Notes: generated by a model from the sequence alone, not told the origin. Counted from the first letter of the stretch, positions 22,241 through 31,065 are shown. The stretch: DNA of 64,000 nucleotides from Lysobacter enzymogenes (GCF_900106525.1 NZ_FNOG01000009.1:1-64000); one strand, 5' to 3'. Program-made: numbers and translations.

Positions 22241-22732
22241 TCAGCGCGTGGGCGCCGCCGGAGGCGGCGGCGGAAGACCCTGCGGGCCGCGATCGGTCAT
22301 CGGCGGCGGATTGAGCACAAAGATCGCGACCCCGCGCGCGAACTTCTGCCGCGGGCTGATGCTGACCCCGACCCCGCCGCCGCTGAAGTGGCGGCCGCCG
22401 CCGTAGCTGCCGCCGCCCGCGCCGACGCTGACCCCGCTGCCGCCGTAGCCGTCCTCGGTGCCCTGGAACAGCACGCCGTTGGCGCCGAGCTTGGCCGCCT
22501 CCGCACGCAGCTTGTTGATCACCGAGTTCATCTTGTTCTGCTCGCCGTAGGTGAAGGCGCCGCTGTTGCTCTGCAGCAGGGCGATTTCCTCGTAACGGCT
22601 CGGCGGCGGCGCGAAGTACACGCGCACCTGCTCCAGCGGGACCGGCGGGCGCGGCTGGCCGGTGATGACGTGCGAACTGGCGCAGGCGCCCAAACCCAGG
22701 ACGAGCGCGGCCAACAGGAACAGTCTGCGCAT
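22241..22732 (-). CDS. Gly-rich lipoprotein
   Basis: 163 residues from the ATG at 22732, with a textbook lipoprotein signal (LFLLAALVLGLGAC, lipobox LGAC). The middle region YEEIALLQSNSGAFTYGEQN, then KLRAEAAKLGANGVL, resembles small envelope lipoproteins common in xanthomonads. A Gly/Ser-rich stretch and a Pro-rich tail follow. It lies 158 bp downstream of fabG. Aryl-polyene loci often include a lipoprotein (ApeN), but I cannot show homology. Confidence 0.75.
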   Translation of the reverse strand: MRRLFLLAALVLGLGACASSHVITGQPRPPVPLEQVRVYFAPPPSRYEEIALLQSNSGAFTYGEQNKMNSVINKLRAEAAKLGANGVLFQGTEDGYGGSGVSVGAGGGSYGGGRHFSGGGVGVSISPRQKFARGVAIFVLNPPPMTDRGPQGLPPPPPAAPTR

Positions 22733-22890
22733 GACGGCGATTCCGACGACGGACGTTGGGCCCATGCTACGACGTCGCGGCCGCGCGCGCGGTGAAGCGC
22801 GGCCCGTCCCGGCGCGCCGCGTTCATCGGCGGTCCGCCGGAGCCGACCGGCGGCGCCGCGGCCGGCACGGAACGCTCGGCCGCGTCGGCT

Positions 22891-23631
22891 TCAGACCATG
22901 CCGCCGTTGATGCCGATCACCTGGCCGTTGATGTAGCCGGCCTCGTCCGAGCACAGGAAACCGACCAGCGCGGCGACCTCGTCGGTGCGCCCGGCGCGGC
23001 CGGCCGGCACCATCTGCTTGATCGCTTCCTTCGGAAACGTCTCGTCCGCCATGCGCCCTTCGATCACGCCCGGCGCGACCACATTGACGGTGATGCCGCG
23101 GCTGGCCATCTCGCGCGCCAGCGACTTGGACGCGCCGTGCAGCGCGGCCTTGGCCGCGGCGTAGTTGCTCTGGCCGCGGTTGCCGAGCACCGCCGCCACC
23201 GAGGACACGCTGACGATGCGGCCGAAACGGGTGCGCGCCATCGGCAGCAGCAGCGGCTGGGTGACGTGGAAGAAACCGTGCAGCGTCACGTCGATCACCC
23301 GCCGCCACTGCGCATCGCTCATGCCGGCCATCGGCGCGTCGTCGTGGATGCCGGCATTGTTGACAACGCACTGGATCGGCCCGGCTTCGGCCAGACGCGC
23401 CAGCGCCGCGCGCACGGCCTCGCCGTCGGCGACATCGAAGGCCACCGCCTCGGCCGCGCCGCCGGCGGCGCGGATCTGCGCGACCACCGCTTCGGCGCGC
23501 TCGATGCCGCTGTTGGCGTGCACGATCGTGCGCCAGCCCTGCGCGGCCAGGCGCAGGCAGATCGCGCTGCCCAGATCGCCGCTGCCGCCGGTCACCAAGG
23601 CGCGCCGCGCCGGTTTGTCGGTTCCGCTCAT
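22891..23631 (-). CDS. fabG: 3-oxoacyl-ACP reductase, SDR family (FabG/ApeQ-type)
   Basis: 246 residues. The NADP-binding motif is TGGSGDLGSAIC, the core NNAG, and the catalytic residues are Ser in VSVSSVAAVLG and Tyr-Lys in SNYAAAKAAL. The typical C-terminal motif GYINGQVIGINGG is present. It reduces the beta-keto group after each condensation. It lies 40 bp downstream of the ApeP-like dehydratase gene within the polyene block. Confidence 0.9.
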   Translation of the reverse strand: MSGTDKPARRALVTGGSGDLGSAICLRLAAQGWRTIVHANSGIERAEAVVAQIRAAGGAAEAVAFDVADGEAVRAALARLAEAGPIQCVVNNAGIHDDAPMAGMSDAQWRRVIDVTLHGFFHVTQPLLLPMARTRFGRIVSVSSVAAVLGNRGQSNYAAAKAALHGASKSLAREMASRGITVNVVAPGVIEGRMADETFPKEAIKQMVPAGRAGRTDEVAALVGFLCSDEAGYINGQVIGINGGMV

Positions 23632-23671
23632 CGCTGCTCTCCGCTGTGCGAACCCGGGCGTTGCATCGCGC

Positions 23672-24127
23672 TCACGCCCGGCTCCGCGCTGTGTCGTCTT
23701 CTGCGCGCGCCATCACCGCCGCGCGCCCGCTGGCGAGCAGTTCGTCGGCGTGGAAAATTTCGAATTGATACTGCCAGCTCCCGTCGCTCGCGGCCAACTG
23801 CCGCGCGCGGCCCTCCAGCGCGCCGGGCAGCTCGTCGATGCGCGCTGCGCGCAGCTCGACCGCGCGCAGCGCCACCAGCACGCCGGGCCGGGCGCGGCCG
23901 CCGCGCGCTTGCGCCAGCAGGCCGCCGTGCACGGCCATGAGCTGGGCGCCGTACTCGCACAGATGCACCGCATCCAGCCGCGCGCCTTCGCGCAGCGGAT
24001 GGGTCGGGTCGCGGTGGCCGTCGCTGCGCGCGACGATGCGCGCCTCGTCCCACTCGATCACCGATTCCCACAGGCACATCAGGCCTTGATGCGGAATCAG
24101 CGCGGCGATCTCGTCACGACTGCGCAT
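23672..24127 (-). CDS. Hotdog-fold 3-hydroxyacyl-ACP dehydratase (ApeP-type)
   Basis: 151 residues from the ATG at 24127, which has GAGG six bases upstream. The ATG at 24139 is an alternative. The N-terminal IAALIPHQGLMCLWESVIEW and the following VHLCEYGAQLMAVHGG helix match the ApeP family of short hotdog dehydratases in aryl-polyene loci. It overlaps the stop of the MMPL exporter gene by 14 bp, suggesting coupling. It would dehydrate 3-hydroxyacyl-ACP to extend conjugation. Confidence 0.82.
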   Translation of the reverse strand: MRSRDEIAALIPHQGLMCLWESVIEWDEARIVARSDGHRDPTHPLREGARLDAVHLCEYGAQLMAVHGGLLAQARGGRARPGVLVALRAVELRAARIDELPGALEGRARQLAASDGSWQYQFEIFHADELLASGRAAVMARAEDDTARSRA

Positions 24128-26465
24128 CGGCGGCCTCATCCAGGTCCATCGCCGCCGGCTCGCGCACGATCAACAACGCCAGCACGAAATTGAACACCAC
24201 GCCCAGCGCCACGGTCGCGCCGATCGCGCGCAGCACCGGGATCGAGGACAGCGCCAGCAGCGCGAACACCATGAACGTGGTCAGGCTGCAGACGATCACC
24301 GCGTGCAGGGTGCGCAGCTGTTCGCCGCGGTCGTCGCCGGCGTGGTCGAAGAACAGCGCGTAGTCCAGGCCCAGGCCGGCGGCGAGGATCAGCGAGACCA
24401 AATGGAACAGGTTGAGCTCGACGCCGAAGCCGCGCAGCGACGCCAGGATCAGCAGCGTGCTCAGCGCCATCGGCGCCAGCACCCGCAGCACCCGCCGCGG
24501 CGAGCGCAGCGCCACCCACACCGCCGCGGCCAGCAGCACGCCGGCCAGGGCCAGCGCCATCAGCACGCGGCCGCGATACTCGGCGACCAAGGATTCCGAC
24601 GCCTGCTTCAGATCGAGCAGGCGCCCGCCGTGACGGCGCACCGCCGCTTCCACCGCTTCGGGATCGTGCAGCCCCGACAACGCCACCAGCGCGGTCGCGC
24701 GGCCCGGACGTTCGCGCAGCAGGCCTTCGATGCTGCTGGCCAGCCCGGTGCCGGCGAGGTCGCGCGGGCGCAGCGGCGGCGCGTGGCGTGCGGCTTCGAC
24801 GTCGCGCAGGAAATCGGCGAACGCGTCCTCGCGCAGCGGCGTCGTCGCGACCGCCTCGGCCATCGCCGCGCGCAGCGCTTCGGGCTCGGGCAGGCGGCGC
24901 TGGCGTTCGAGCTGGGTGCGCGCGCTGGGCAGGTAGCGCGCGGCCAGGTCGTAGCCGGCGATGGCGCCGCGCTGGCGCAGTTGCGGCAGTTCCTTGAGCA
25001 GGCCTTCGGAGGCCTGCAGCGCGGCCTCGGCGTCGCGCGCCTCGATCGCGGCGACGAAGCGCACGTCCGGCGCGCCGAGTTCCTCGCGCAATTGCGCATC
25101 GCGCGCCAACGCGTCTTCCGGCACCGGGGTGAGCTTGGCCAGATCGTTCTGCCAGAACGGCCCCGGCACGAACAACACCACCGCCAAGGCCAGCGCGGCC
25201 AGCAGCGACACGCTGGCCACGCCCAGCCGCGGCCAGCGCGCCAGCGCGGTCCACACCCGCGCCAGACGCTGCGACTGGGCGACATCGCGCGGCGCCGGAT
25301 CGATCAGCGCCGGCAACACGAAGCGGGTGGTCAGCGCGGCGGTGGCCAGGCCGACGATGGTGAACACCGCCAGTTGCTGCAGCCCGTCCACGCCGGAAAC
25401 GAAGAAAGTCAGATAGGCGATGCAAGTCGAGGCCACGCCGGTGCCCAGCGTCGGCCACAGGCTGCGCGCGCTGGTCCACGGCGACAAGCCTGGGCGCTGG
25501 TGGCTGTAGAGATGGATCGGATAGTCCTGGACCACGCCGATCAAGGTGAAACCGAACGCCACGGTGATGCCGTGCACGCCCTCGAAGCAGATCGCCACCG
25601 CGCCGAGGCCGGCCAATCCCGCGGTCGCCAGCGGCAGGCCGCCGATCAGCGGCGCCTTCCAGCTGCGATACGCCAGCCACAGCAGGGCGACGAACAACAG
25701 GCTGTCGATGGTGCCGATCAGGCTGGCCTCGCGCTGGGTGCGCCCGCCGATCTCCAGCGAGAACGCGCCCGGCCCGCTGACGGTGAGCTGGGCCGGGCTG
25801 GCGCCGCGCGCGCGTTCGAACGCGGCGCGGATCGCGGCGATGGCGCGCTCCTGCCCGCTCGGGTCGAAACCGGCGGCGCGGGTTTCCACCGCCAGCAGCG
25901 CCTGCCGGCCGGCGCGGTCGAACCACACGCCGTCGAGCGTCTGCGGCGCCAGCGCCGGCTGCCAGGCTTCGGCCAGGCGCAGCATTTCCATGGTCGGGTC
26001 GCTCGGCAGCAGCGGCTCGATCAATTCGCCCGCGGGCGAGCCCAAGTCCTGCACCCGACTTTGCAGCTGCTCGCTCAGGTAGGCCGTGTCCAGGCGCTGT
26101 TCGTCGAGCGTCGGCGACAGCAGATAGCGGTACGGGCGCAGGCGCTCGGGCACCGACTCCAGGCCCAGGCCGGCGCCGTTGGCGACCAGCTTGAACGCCG
26201 GCTGCGCCGACAGCGCCTCGCGCATCGCCTGCGATTGCGCGGCCAGCGTCGCCGGCGTGTCGCCTTCCAGCGCCAGCAACAGCAGGCGCGAACCGGGGCC
26301 TTCGCCGAGTTCGTCGATCAGCAGCTTCTGCGCCGGGGTGCGCGCGCTGGGCATGAAGCTGCGCAGGTCGCCGCTCAGTTGCAGGTTCGCGCCGATCGCC
26401 CAACCGGCGACAGCAAGTACGCCCAGCCACAGCAGGGCGAACAGTACGCGACGGGCGGGCGTCAT
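24114..26465 (-). CDS. MMPL/RND-type exporter
   Basis: 783 residues. It has an N-terminal helix (VLFALLWLGVLAVAGWAIG), a large periplasmic loop, a five- to six-helix block near 270-420 and, after a second periplasmic loop, a repeat of the helix block at ~630-775 (LNLFHLVSLILAAGLGLDYA). This two-fold architecture is that of MMPL lipid exporters. In aryl-polyene loci it moves the finished pigment-lipid across the inner membrane. Its ATG overlaps the LolA-like gene stop by one base. Confidence 0.87.
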   Translation of the reverse strand: MTPARRVLFALLWLGVLAVAGWAIGANLQLSGDLRSFMPSARTPAQKLLIDELGEGPGSRLLLLALEGDTPATLAAQSQAMREALSAQPAFKLVANGAGLGLESVPERLRPYRYLLSPTLDEQRLDTAYLSEQLQSRVQDLGSPAGELIEPLLPSDPTMEMLRLAEAWQPALAPQTLDGVWFDRAGRQALLAVETRAAGFDPSGQERAIAAIRAAFERARGASPAQLTVSGPGAFSLEIGGRTQREASLIGTIDSLLFVALLWLAYRSWKAPLIGGLPLATAGLAGLGAVAICFEGVHGITVAFGFTLIGVVQDYPIHLYSHQRPGLSPWTSARSLWPTLGTGVASTCIAYLTFFVSGVDGLQQLAVFTIVGLATAALTTRFVLPALIDPAPRDVAQSQRLARVWTALARWPRLGVASVSLLAALALAVVLFVPGPFWQNDLAKLTPVPEDALARDAQLREELGAPDVRFVAAIEARDAEAALQASEGLLKELPQLRQRGAIAGYDLAARYLPSARTQLERQRRLPEPEALRAAMAEAVATTPLREDAFADFLRDVEAARHAPPLRPRDLAGTGLASSIEGLLRERPGRATALVALSGLHDPEAVEAAVRRHGGRLLDLKQASESLVAEYRGRVLMALALAGVLLAAAVWVALRSPRRVLRVLAPMALSTLLILASLRGFGVELNLFHLVSLILAAGLGLDYALFFDHAGDDRGEQLRTLHAVIVCSLTTFMVFALLALSSIPVLRAIGATVALGVVFNFVLALLIVREPAAMDLDEAADAQS

Positions 26466-27193
26466 CAGCGGGTCGGGCCGTGGCTGCGGCACAGCGCGGC
26501 CAGCTGGCTGGCGTCGCCGACCGCGGCGGCGGCGCGCGCGGCGGCGCCGAGCAGGGTGCGCTGCTGTTCGCTGCCGCGCGCCGGCTGGGTTTCGATGCAG
26601 CGCAGTTCGTCGTCGCGGCCGAGCAGCACGATCGCGCGCACGCGCGCGGCGACCTGGGCGTCCTTCGGCGTCAGCGTCACGCTCCACTGCCGGCGCGTGC
26701 CTTGCGCGGCCAGCGCGTAGTGGCGCTCGAGTTCGGCGCGGTCGCCGCCGAGCAAGGCGCCGAAGCTGGCTTGCAGCGCCACCAGTTCCGGCGCGCGCGA
26801 CAGCGAGAAGCGCCGCGGCGGCTTGCCGGCGCGGGCGATGCTGACCTCGCCCTGCCCGGGCTTGGCGCCGGTGCGGATGCTGGTGGTTTCCGCGTACGGC
26901 TCGCGCACCTCGCGCACCAGGGTGTCGGCGTCGGGGCGTCGGTATTCGCCGGACACGCGCAGCGGCGCCTTGAGCAGGGCCGAGCCGCGCACCTCGACGA
27001 AGTCGGTGCGCGCCGGCACCGGCTGGGCCAGGCGCGGCAGGATCCAGGCCGGATCGGCCGGCTGCGCGCCCTCGTCGGCGACGCGCGCGGGCGCGGCGGC
27101 TTGCTCAGCCGGCGCGGCGAGCGGCCACGTCGCCGCCAGCAGCAGCGCCAGGGTCGCGCCGAGCGGCGCCGCGGGAAAGGTAAGAAGCTTCAT
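26465..27193 (-). CDS. LolA-like outer-membrane carrier protein
   Basis: 242 residues with a signal peptide (LGATLALLLAATWPLAAPA). The body has the LolA-like pattern FVEVRGSALLKAPLRVSGEY, then RPDADTLVREVREPYAETTS. Such proteins in aryl-polyene loci (ApeL-type) probably carry the hydrophobic product across the periplasm. The first ~89 bp overlap, in another frame, the 3' end of the acyltransferase gene. Confidence 0.8.
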   Translation of the reverse strand: MKLLTFPAAPLGATLALLLAATWPLAAPAEQAAAPARVADEGAQPADPAWILPRLAQPVPARTDFVEVRGSALLKAPLRVSGEYRRPDADTLVREVREPYAETTSIRTGAKPGQGEVSIARAGKPPRRFSLSRAPELVALQASFGALLGGDRAELERHYALAAQGTRRQWSVTLTPKDAQVAARVRAIVLLGRDDELRCIETQPARGSEQQRTLLGAAARAAAAVGDASQLAALCRSHGPTR

Positions 27194-28091
27194 CGGCCTG
27201 CCAGAAATCGTAGAAGTTGAACCAGTTGTACGGCGCGCAGCGCGCGTGGTGTTGCAGACGCTCGGCATAGCGCTGGACCAGCGCGGCCAGCCGCGCCGGG
27301 CGCTCGCGCCGCTCGATGCTCAACGCTTCGCAGAACGGCTCGAACACCAGTTCGTAGCGCGCGCCGCCGCGGTACAGGCCGAAGGCCAGCGCCACCGGCA
27401 GCTTGAGCGCGGCGGCGATCAGCCACGGCGAGGTCGGGAACGGCGCGCCGGCGCCGAGGAACTCGGCCGTCGTCGCCGGCTCGCCGGGCCCGGCGCGGTC
27501 GGCGAGCATCGCCACGATCGCGCCTTCGTCGGTGGCGTGCTTGATCTGCAGGGCGATGCTCGGCCCGTCCTGGCCGGCGTCGATGACGTTGGCGGCCATC
27601 TGCGGGTCGAGCGCGTCGAGCATGCGCATCAGCACCGCGTTGTGGCCGCGGTCGAGCACGACCTTGACCCGCAGCTGCGGCCGCCGCCGCGCCAGCACCC
27701 GCAGCGCTTCGAAGCTGCCCAGGTGCGAGCCGAGCAGCAGCACGCCCTGGCCGCGGTCGAGCAGCGCCTCCAGCGATTCCAGGCCGCGCAGCTCGACGTC
27801 GAAACGGTCCATGCCCTGGCGGAGCATGAACACCCGGTCGAGGATGGTGGCGGCGAAGGTGTGGATGTGGCGGGCGACATCGATCAGCCCGGCCGGGCGG
27901 CCGAGCGCGCGCGCCAGGTAAGCGCGCGAGGCGCGCCGCTCGGGGCCGCGCACCAGCAGATAGAACGCGACGATGGGATACAGCGCCAACCGCGCCACGG
28001 CGCGGCCGCCGCGATCGGCGATGAAGAAGATCGCGCGGTAGGCCAGCGGCCCGCCGCCTTCCGGGCGGCTCTTCCAGTCGCCGGCGCTCAT
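27105..28091 (-). CDS. LpxL/HtrB-like acyltransferase
   Basis: 328 residues. GVLLLGSHLGSFEALR is the H(x)4D/E-like catalytic block in the form HLGSFE. VVLDRGHNAV, LADRAGPGE and the terminal APYNWFNFYDFWQ match lysophospholipid/lipid A acyltransferases found in aryl-polyene loci, which probably attach the polyene to a lipid or sugar. The start overlaps the stop of the dehydratase gene (ATGA). The last ~30 residues (Arg/Ala/Gly-rich) are coded over the LolA signal-peptide region and may be a non-conserved extension. Confidence 0.85.
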   Translation of the reverse strand: MSAGDWKSRPEGGGPLAYRAIFFIADRGGRAVARLALYPIVAFYLLVRGPERRASRAYLARALGRPAGLIDVARHIHTFAATILDRVFMLRQGMDRFDVELRGLESLEALLDRGQGVLLLGSHLGSFEALRVLARRRPQLRVKVVLDRGHNAVLMRMLDALDPQMAANVIDAGQDGPSIALQIKHATDEGAIVAMLADRAGPGEPATTAEFLGAGAPFPTSPWLIAAALKLPVALAFGLYRGGARYELVFEPFCEALSIERRERPARLAALVQRYAERLQHHARCAPYNWFNFYDFWQADEASYLSRGAARRDPGAAAGGDVAARRAG

Positions 28092-28429
28092 GCCGGCGCC
28101 TGCCCGCCGCGCGCGGCGATACCGGCGACCAGTTCGCCGCTGGCCAGCAGTTCCTCGCCGCGGTGCACGCGAAAGCGCCAGCGCGCGGCGCCGGCCGGCT
28201 TCGATGCGGACTGATCCGGTTCGATCGGTTCCAGTTCGATCCGCGCGGTTTCTCCCGGCAGCAGCGGCTGCAGGAACTTCACCTGCGGCAGGCGCAACCC
28301 GACCGGTTCGCCGTACTGCGCGCGCAGCGCCTGCAGCACCCGCTCCAGCACCACCACGCCGGGCACCAGCGGCCGGCCGGGGAAATGACCCGGCAGGCAG
28401 GGATGATCGGCGGGGACGACGAAATTCAT
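28088..28429 (-). CDS. FabZ-like 3-hydroxyacyl-ACP dehydratase (ApeI-type)
   Basis: 113 residues. HPCLPGHFPGRPLVPGVVVLE is the FabZ/FabA hotdog signature with the catalytic His and the Pro-Gly bend. It is shorter than housekeeping FabZ, as usual for polyene dehydratases. It is coupled (4-bp overlap) to the acyltransferase gene. With the ApeP-like protein it gives the locus two dehydratases. Confidence 0.87.
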   Translation of the reverse strand: MNFVVPADHPCLPGHFPGRPLVPGVVVLERVLQALRAQYGEPVGLRLPQVKFLQPLLPGETARIELEPIEPDQSASKPAGAARWRFRVHRGEELLASGELVAGIAARGGQAPA

Positions 28430-28608
28430 GGACGGTGCGGCGGCTACGCAATGGACGGACACCGAAGCATAGAGCACGCCCAGGCCAACGCGGCGCGACG
28501 ATGGCGCTGCAAGCGTTTTCAACGCATCCGCCAGGGTCGCGCGAGCATGCGGCGCTGAACCCGAACCAACGCGCGCGCCGCGTATCGCGCGCGTCGGACG
28601 CATCAGGT

Positions 28609-29319
28609 TCAGGAAGAAAACAGTTCCTTCCAGAACCGCGGCCCGAGCTTGGCCATGCGCCGCAGGAAATCGAAGAAGCCGGTTTCCGGACGGTCGTGGA
28701 AACGGCGCCGGCGCACCAGATACTCGCCGGCGAACATCGCGCCGATCACGCCGTAGTTGAGGATGTTGGCGAACCACGACCACTGCTCTTGGGTGATCGA
28801 CGGCGAAGGCGCGTAGCCCAGCCGCGCCAGCAGCCCGTCGGGCACGGCGATCAGCGCCAGCGCGGCGTTGACCACGGTCAGCAGCGCCAACACCGCCGCC
28901 CACAGCGCGGTCAGGCTGCGGGTGTAGCGATACAGCGGCGGCGCCAGCTCGCCCGGCGCGCAGCCGTACAAGGCGGCGACGATGCGGGTGATCAGGCCTT
29001 CGCGCGGCGCGCGCAGGCTGCGCGCGAACCACCACGCCAGCCAGCCGTTGAACAGCATCGGCGGGGTCAGCAGCAGCATCTGCGCGTACGGCGTGCGCGC
29101 CAGCGCGGCGAGCGCGGCCAGCAACGCGGCGAAGATCGCCCACGGCGCCGGCCGCAGCGCCAGCAGGCCGTCGATGACGATGAAGGCGACCAGGTCGGCC
29201 AGCGCCAGCGCCGCCGGCACGCCGCCGCCGTCGTGGCTGGCCCAATGCGCGAGCAGCGGGAAGGCGATGGCGAGCAGCACGCGCGCCGGACCGCTGGCGC
29301 TGGACGCGGATTCGTTCAC
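28609..29319 (-). CDS. COG4648-type membrane protein of the aryl-polyene locus
   Basis: 236 residues with about six transmembrane segments, including VLLAIAFPLLAHWAS, LALADLVAFIVIDGLLAL and LWAAVLALLTVVNAALALIA. TPPMLFNGWLAWWFARSL and WFANILNYGVIGAMFAGEYL fit a family found almost only next to aryl-polyene or flexirubin ACP genes. Its molecular function is unknown. It lies 58 bp downstream of the ACP gene. Confidence 0.82.
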   Translation of the reverse strand: MNESASSASGPARVLLAIAFPLLAHWASHDGGGVPAALALADLVAFIVIDGLLALRPAPWAIFAALLAALAALARTPYAQMLLLTPPMLFNGWLAWWFARSLRAPREGLITRIVAALYGCAPGELAPPLYRYTRSLTALWAAVLALLTVVNAALALIAVPDGLLARLGYAPSPSITQEQWSWFANILNYGVIGAMFAGEYLVRRRRFHDRPETGFFDFLRRMAKLGPRFWKELFSS

Positions 29320-29377
29320 GGCAGGTCGGGCCCGGCAAGGGTCGCGGCGCGCGCCGCAGCGGCGGCGCGCGCGCGGA

Positions 29378-29647
29378 TCACGCCGCGCGGTGCTGTTCGA
29401 TATGGTTCGACAGCGCGCGCAGCGAGGCGAAGATGCGGCGGTTCTCGTCGTTGTCCGAACGCAGCTGGAAGCCGTAGCGCTGGGTGATCGCCAGCGCCAG
29501 TTCGAGCGCGTCGATCGAATCCAGGCCCAGGCCTTCGTTGAACAAGGCCGCTTCCGGATCGATCTGCTCCGGCGCCACGTCCTCCAGGTTCAGGCTCTCG
29601 ACCAGCAGCTGCGCCAGCTCGCGTTCGGCGGGGCTTTGTTCAGACAT
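29378..29647 (-). CDS. Acyl carrier protein
   Basis: 89 residues from the ATG at 29647. The 4'-phosphopantetheine attachment site is Ser44 in GLGLDSIDALEL. The protein is acidic and helical. It is the first minus-strand gene of the polyene block, and its start diverges from the xanB2 region. E. coli-type loci carry two ACPs; only one is seen here. Confidence 0.9.
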   Translation of the reverse strand: MSEQSPAERELAQLLVESLNLEDVAPEQIDPEAALFNEGLGLDSIDALELALAITQRYGFQLRSDNDENRRIFASLRALSNHIEQHRAA

Positions 29648-29853
29648 CGTGCGTTCCGTGACAACTATTACAAGGGGCGCCACGATCCTTCATCGCGCCG
29701 CACGGCGCAACCGCCGGCGCCGGGCGCGCTCGCAAGCGTCCGCCGGCGGCCGCGGGCAACTGGCGAAAAATCAACCACTTGCGCCGCACCGACGCGGCTT
29801 TGCCGGGCCCGGCCTGCGACCGTACGGCCGTGCGGTGCGCGCCTGCCGCGAGC

Positions 29854-29859
29854 TATCAT
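29854..29859 (+). promoter_or_regulatory. Candidate -10 element for a leaderless transcript before xanB2
   Basis: TATCAT lies so that initiation 7 nt downstream would fall on the A of the ATG at 29866. No clear -35 is visible. Leaderless transcripts are frequent in Xanthomonadaceae. Confidence 0.4.
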
Positions 29860-29865
29860 TTGCGC

Positions 29866-29997
29866 ATGAAGCCTTCCGTTTCCGCGTCCGCGACGGCCGT
29901 TCCGGCCCTCGCCGCGGCCGGCTCCGACCAGCCGCCCGCCCCCGCAATGCCCCCGCTGTCCCCGCTTGCCAGCCACCGCGCGCGAGGCCGGCGATGA
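29866..29997 (+). CDS. Possible 43-residue leader peptide coupled to xanB2
   Basis: ATG at 29866, stop TGA at 29995-29997 overlapping the xanB2 ATG (ATGA). The peptide is Ala/Pro/Ser-rich (MKPSVSASATAVPALAAAG at the start) with a basic end (HRARGRR). No runs of a regulatory amino acid are visible. Support comes only from position: it begins at the predicted leaderless start and ends in a 4-bp overlap. Confidence 0.4.
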   Translation: MKPSVSASATAVPALAAAGSDQPPAPAMPPLSPLASHRARGRR

Positions 29998-31010
29998 GCG
30001 CCGCGCCCGCGATGGTCGGCGGCCCGCGTCTGCAGGTCGATTACCTCGACGCCGACCCGGCGCAACTGCTGGCCGAAGACGACACCCTGGCGCTGTTCGG
30101 CTTCGGCCAGGACGCGCCGCACCACGACGACCCGCGCTACCTGCGCGTGCCGCTGGAACCGTTCGGCGACCGCCGCCTGGAGCGCTGGCGCGGGCTCGGC
30201 CCGGTCGCCAGCGGCCGCGACGGCGATCTGGCCTGGTCGCAGGACGGCACCCTGCAGTTCGGCGTGATCGAAATCGACGAACCCGAACCGCTGCCCGGCG
30301 AGCCCGTCAACGGCGAGATCGGCCGCGCCGCCGAATATCTCTACCGCAAGCTGCTGGCCTTCACCGCGCAGCGCGGCTATCCGCATCTGCTGCGGATCTG
30401 GAACTACCTCGACGGCATCACCCTCGGCCACGGCGACGAAGAGCGCTACCGCGTGTTCTGCGTCGGCCGCGCCGCCGGCCTGGGCGAGTTCCCGATCGCG
30501 CGCCTGCCGGCGGCGACCGCGATCGGCCGCGTCGACGGCGCGCGCCGCCTGCAGGTGTACTGGCTGGCCTCGCGCGTGCCCGGCACGCCGCTGGAGAATC
30601 CGCGCCAGGTCAGCGCCTATCGCTATCCGCGCCGCTACGGCCCGCAGTCGCCGAGCTTCGCCCGCGCGATGCTGCCGCCGCAGCCGGCGCAGATGCCGCT
30701 GCTGCTGTCGGGCACCGCGGCCGTGGTCGGCCACGAATCGCGCCACGCCGATTCGGTGCTGGCCCAGCTCGAGGAAACCCTGGCCAACTTCGACAGCCTG
30801 ATCGGCGCCGCACGCCAGCAGCGCCCCGGCCTGCCCGCCGCGTTCGGCCCCGGCTCGCGCCTGAAGGTGTACGTGCGCGACCTGCCCGACCTGCCGCTGC
30901 TGCAGGCCGAACTCGACCGCCGCTACGGCGACCGCGTGCCGCGCGTGCTGCTGCATGCGGCGGTGTGCCGGCACGAGTTGCTGGTGGAGATCGACGGGGT
31001 GCACGGCTGA
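29994..31010 (+). CDS. xanB2: Chorismatase producing 3-/4-hydroxybenzoate (XanB2 family)
   Basis: 338 residues. The family is that of XanB2, FkbO and Hyg5, which have an RidA-like trimeric fold. Conserved segments are LLRIWNYLDGI (~132), ENPRQVSAYRYPRRYGP (~201) and LLLSGTAAVVGHES (~237), with the late Glu in LLVEIDG. XanB2 converts chorismate to 3-hydroxybenzoate, the xanthomonadin starter, and to 4-hydroxybenzoate for ubiquinone. Its position next to the ACP gene identifies the locus as xanthomonadin-type rather than the ammonia-lyase type. The ATG at 29994 overlaps the leader-ORF stop. Confidence 0.9.
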   Translation: MSAAPAMVGGPRLQVDYLDADPAQLLAEDDTLALFGFGQDAPHHDDPRYLRVPLEPFGDRRLERWRGLGPVASGRDGDLAWSQDGTLQFGVIEIDEPEPLPGEPVNGEIGRAAEYLYRKLLAFTAQRGYPHLLRIWNYLDGITLGHGDEERYRVFCVGRAAGLGEFPIARLPAATAIGRVDGARRLQVYWLASRVPGTPLENPRQVSAYRYPRRYGPQSPSFARAMLPPQPAQMPLLLSGTAAVVGHESRHADSVLAQLEETLANFDSLIGAARQQRPGLPAAFGPGSRLKVYVRDLPDLPLLQAELDRRYGDRVPRVLLHAAVCRHELLVEIDGVHG

Positions 31011-31065
31011 GTTCGCCGCGCGGGCGGCGCGCACGCGAGTCCGCGCCGCGCTGGCGCAGCAAAAG

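Noticed and set aside
27105-27193. Frameshift or pseudogene at the acyltransferase end
   Set aside because: All catalytic motifs are present and the family end NWFNFYDFW is reached; only the tail is unusual.
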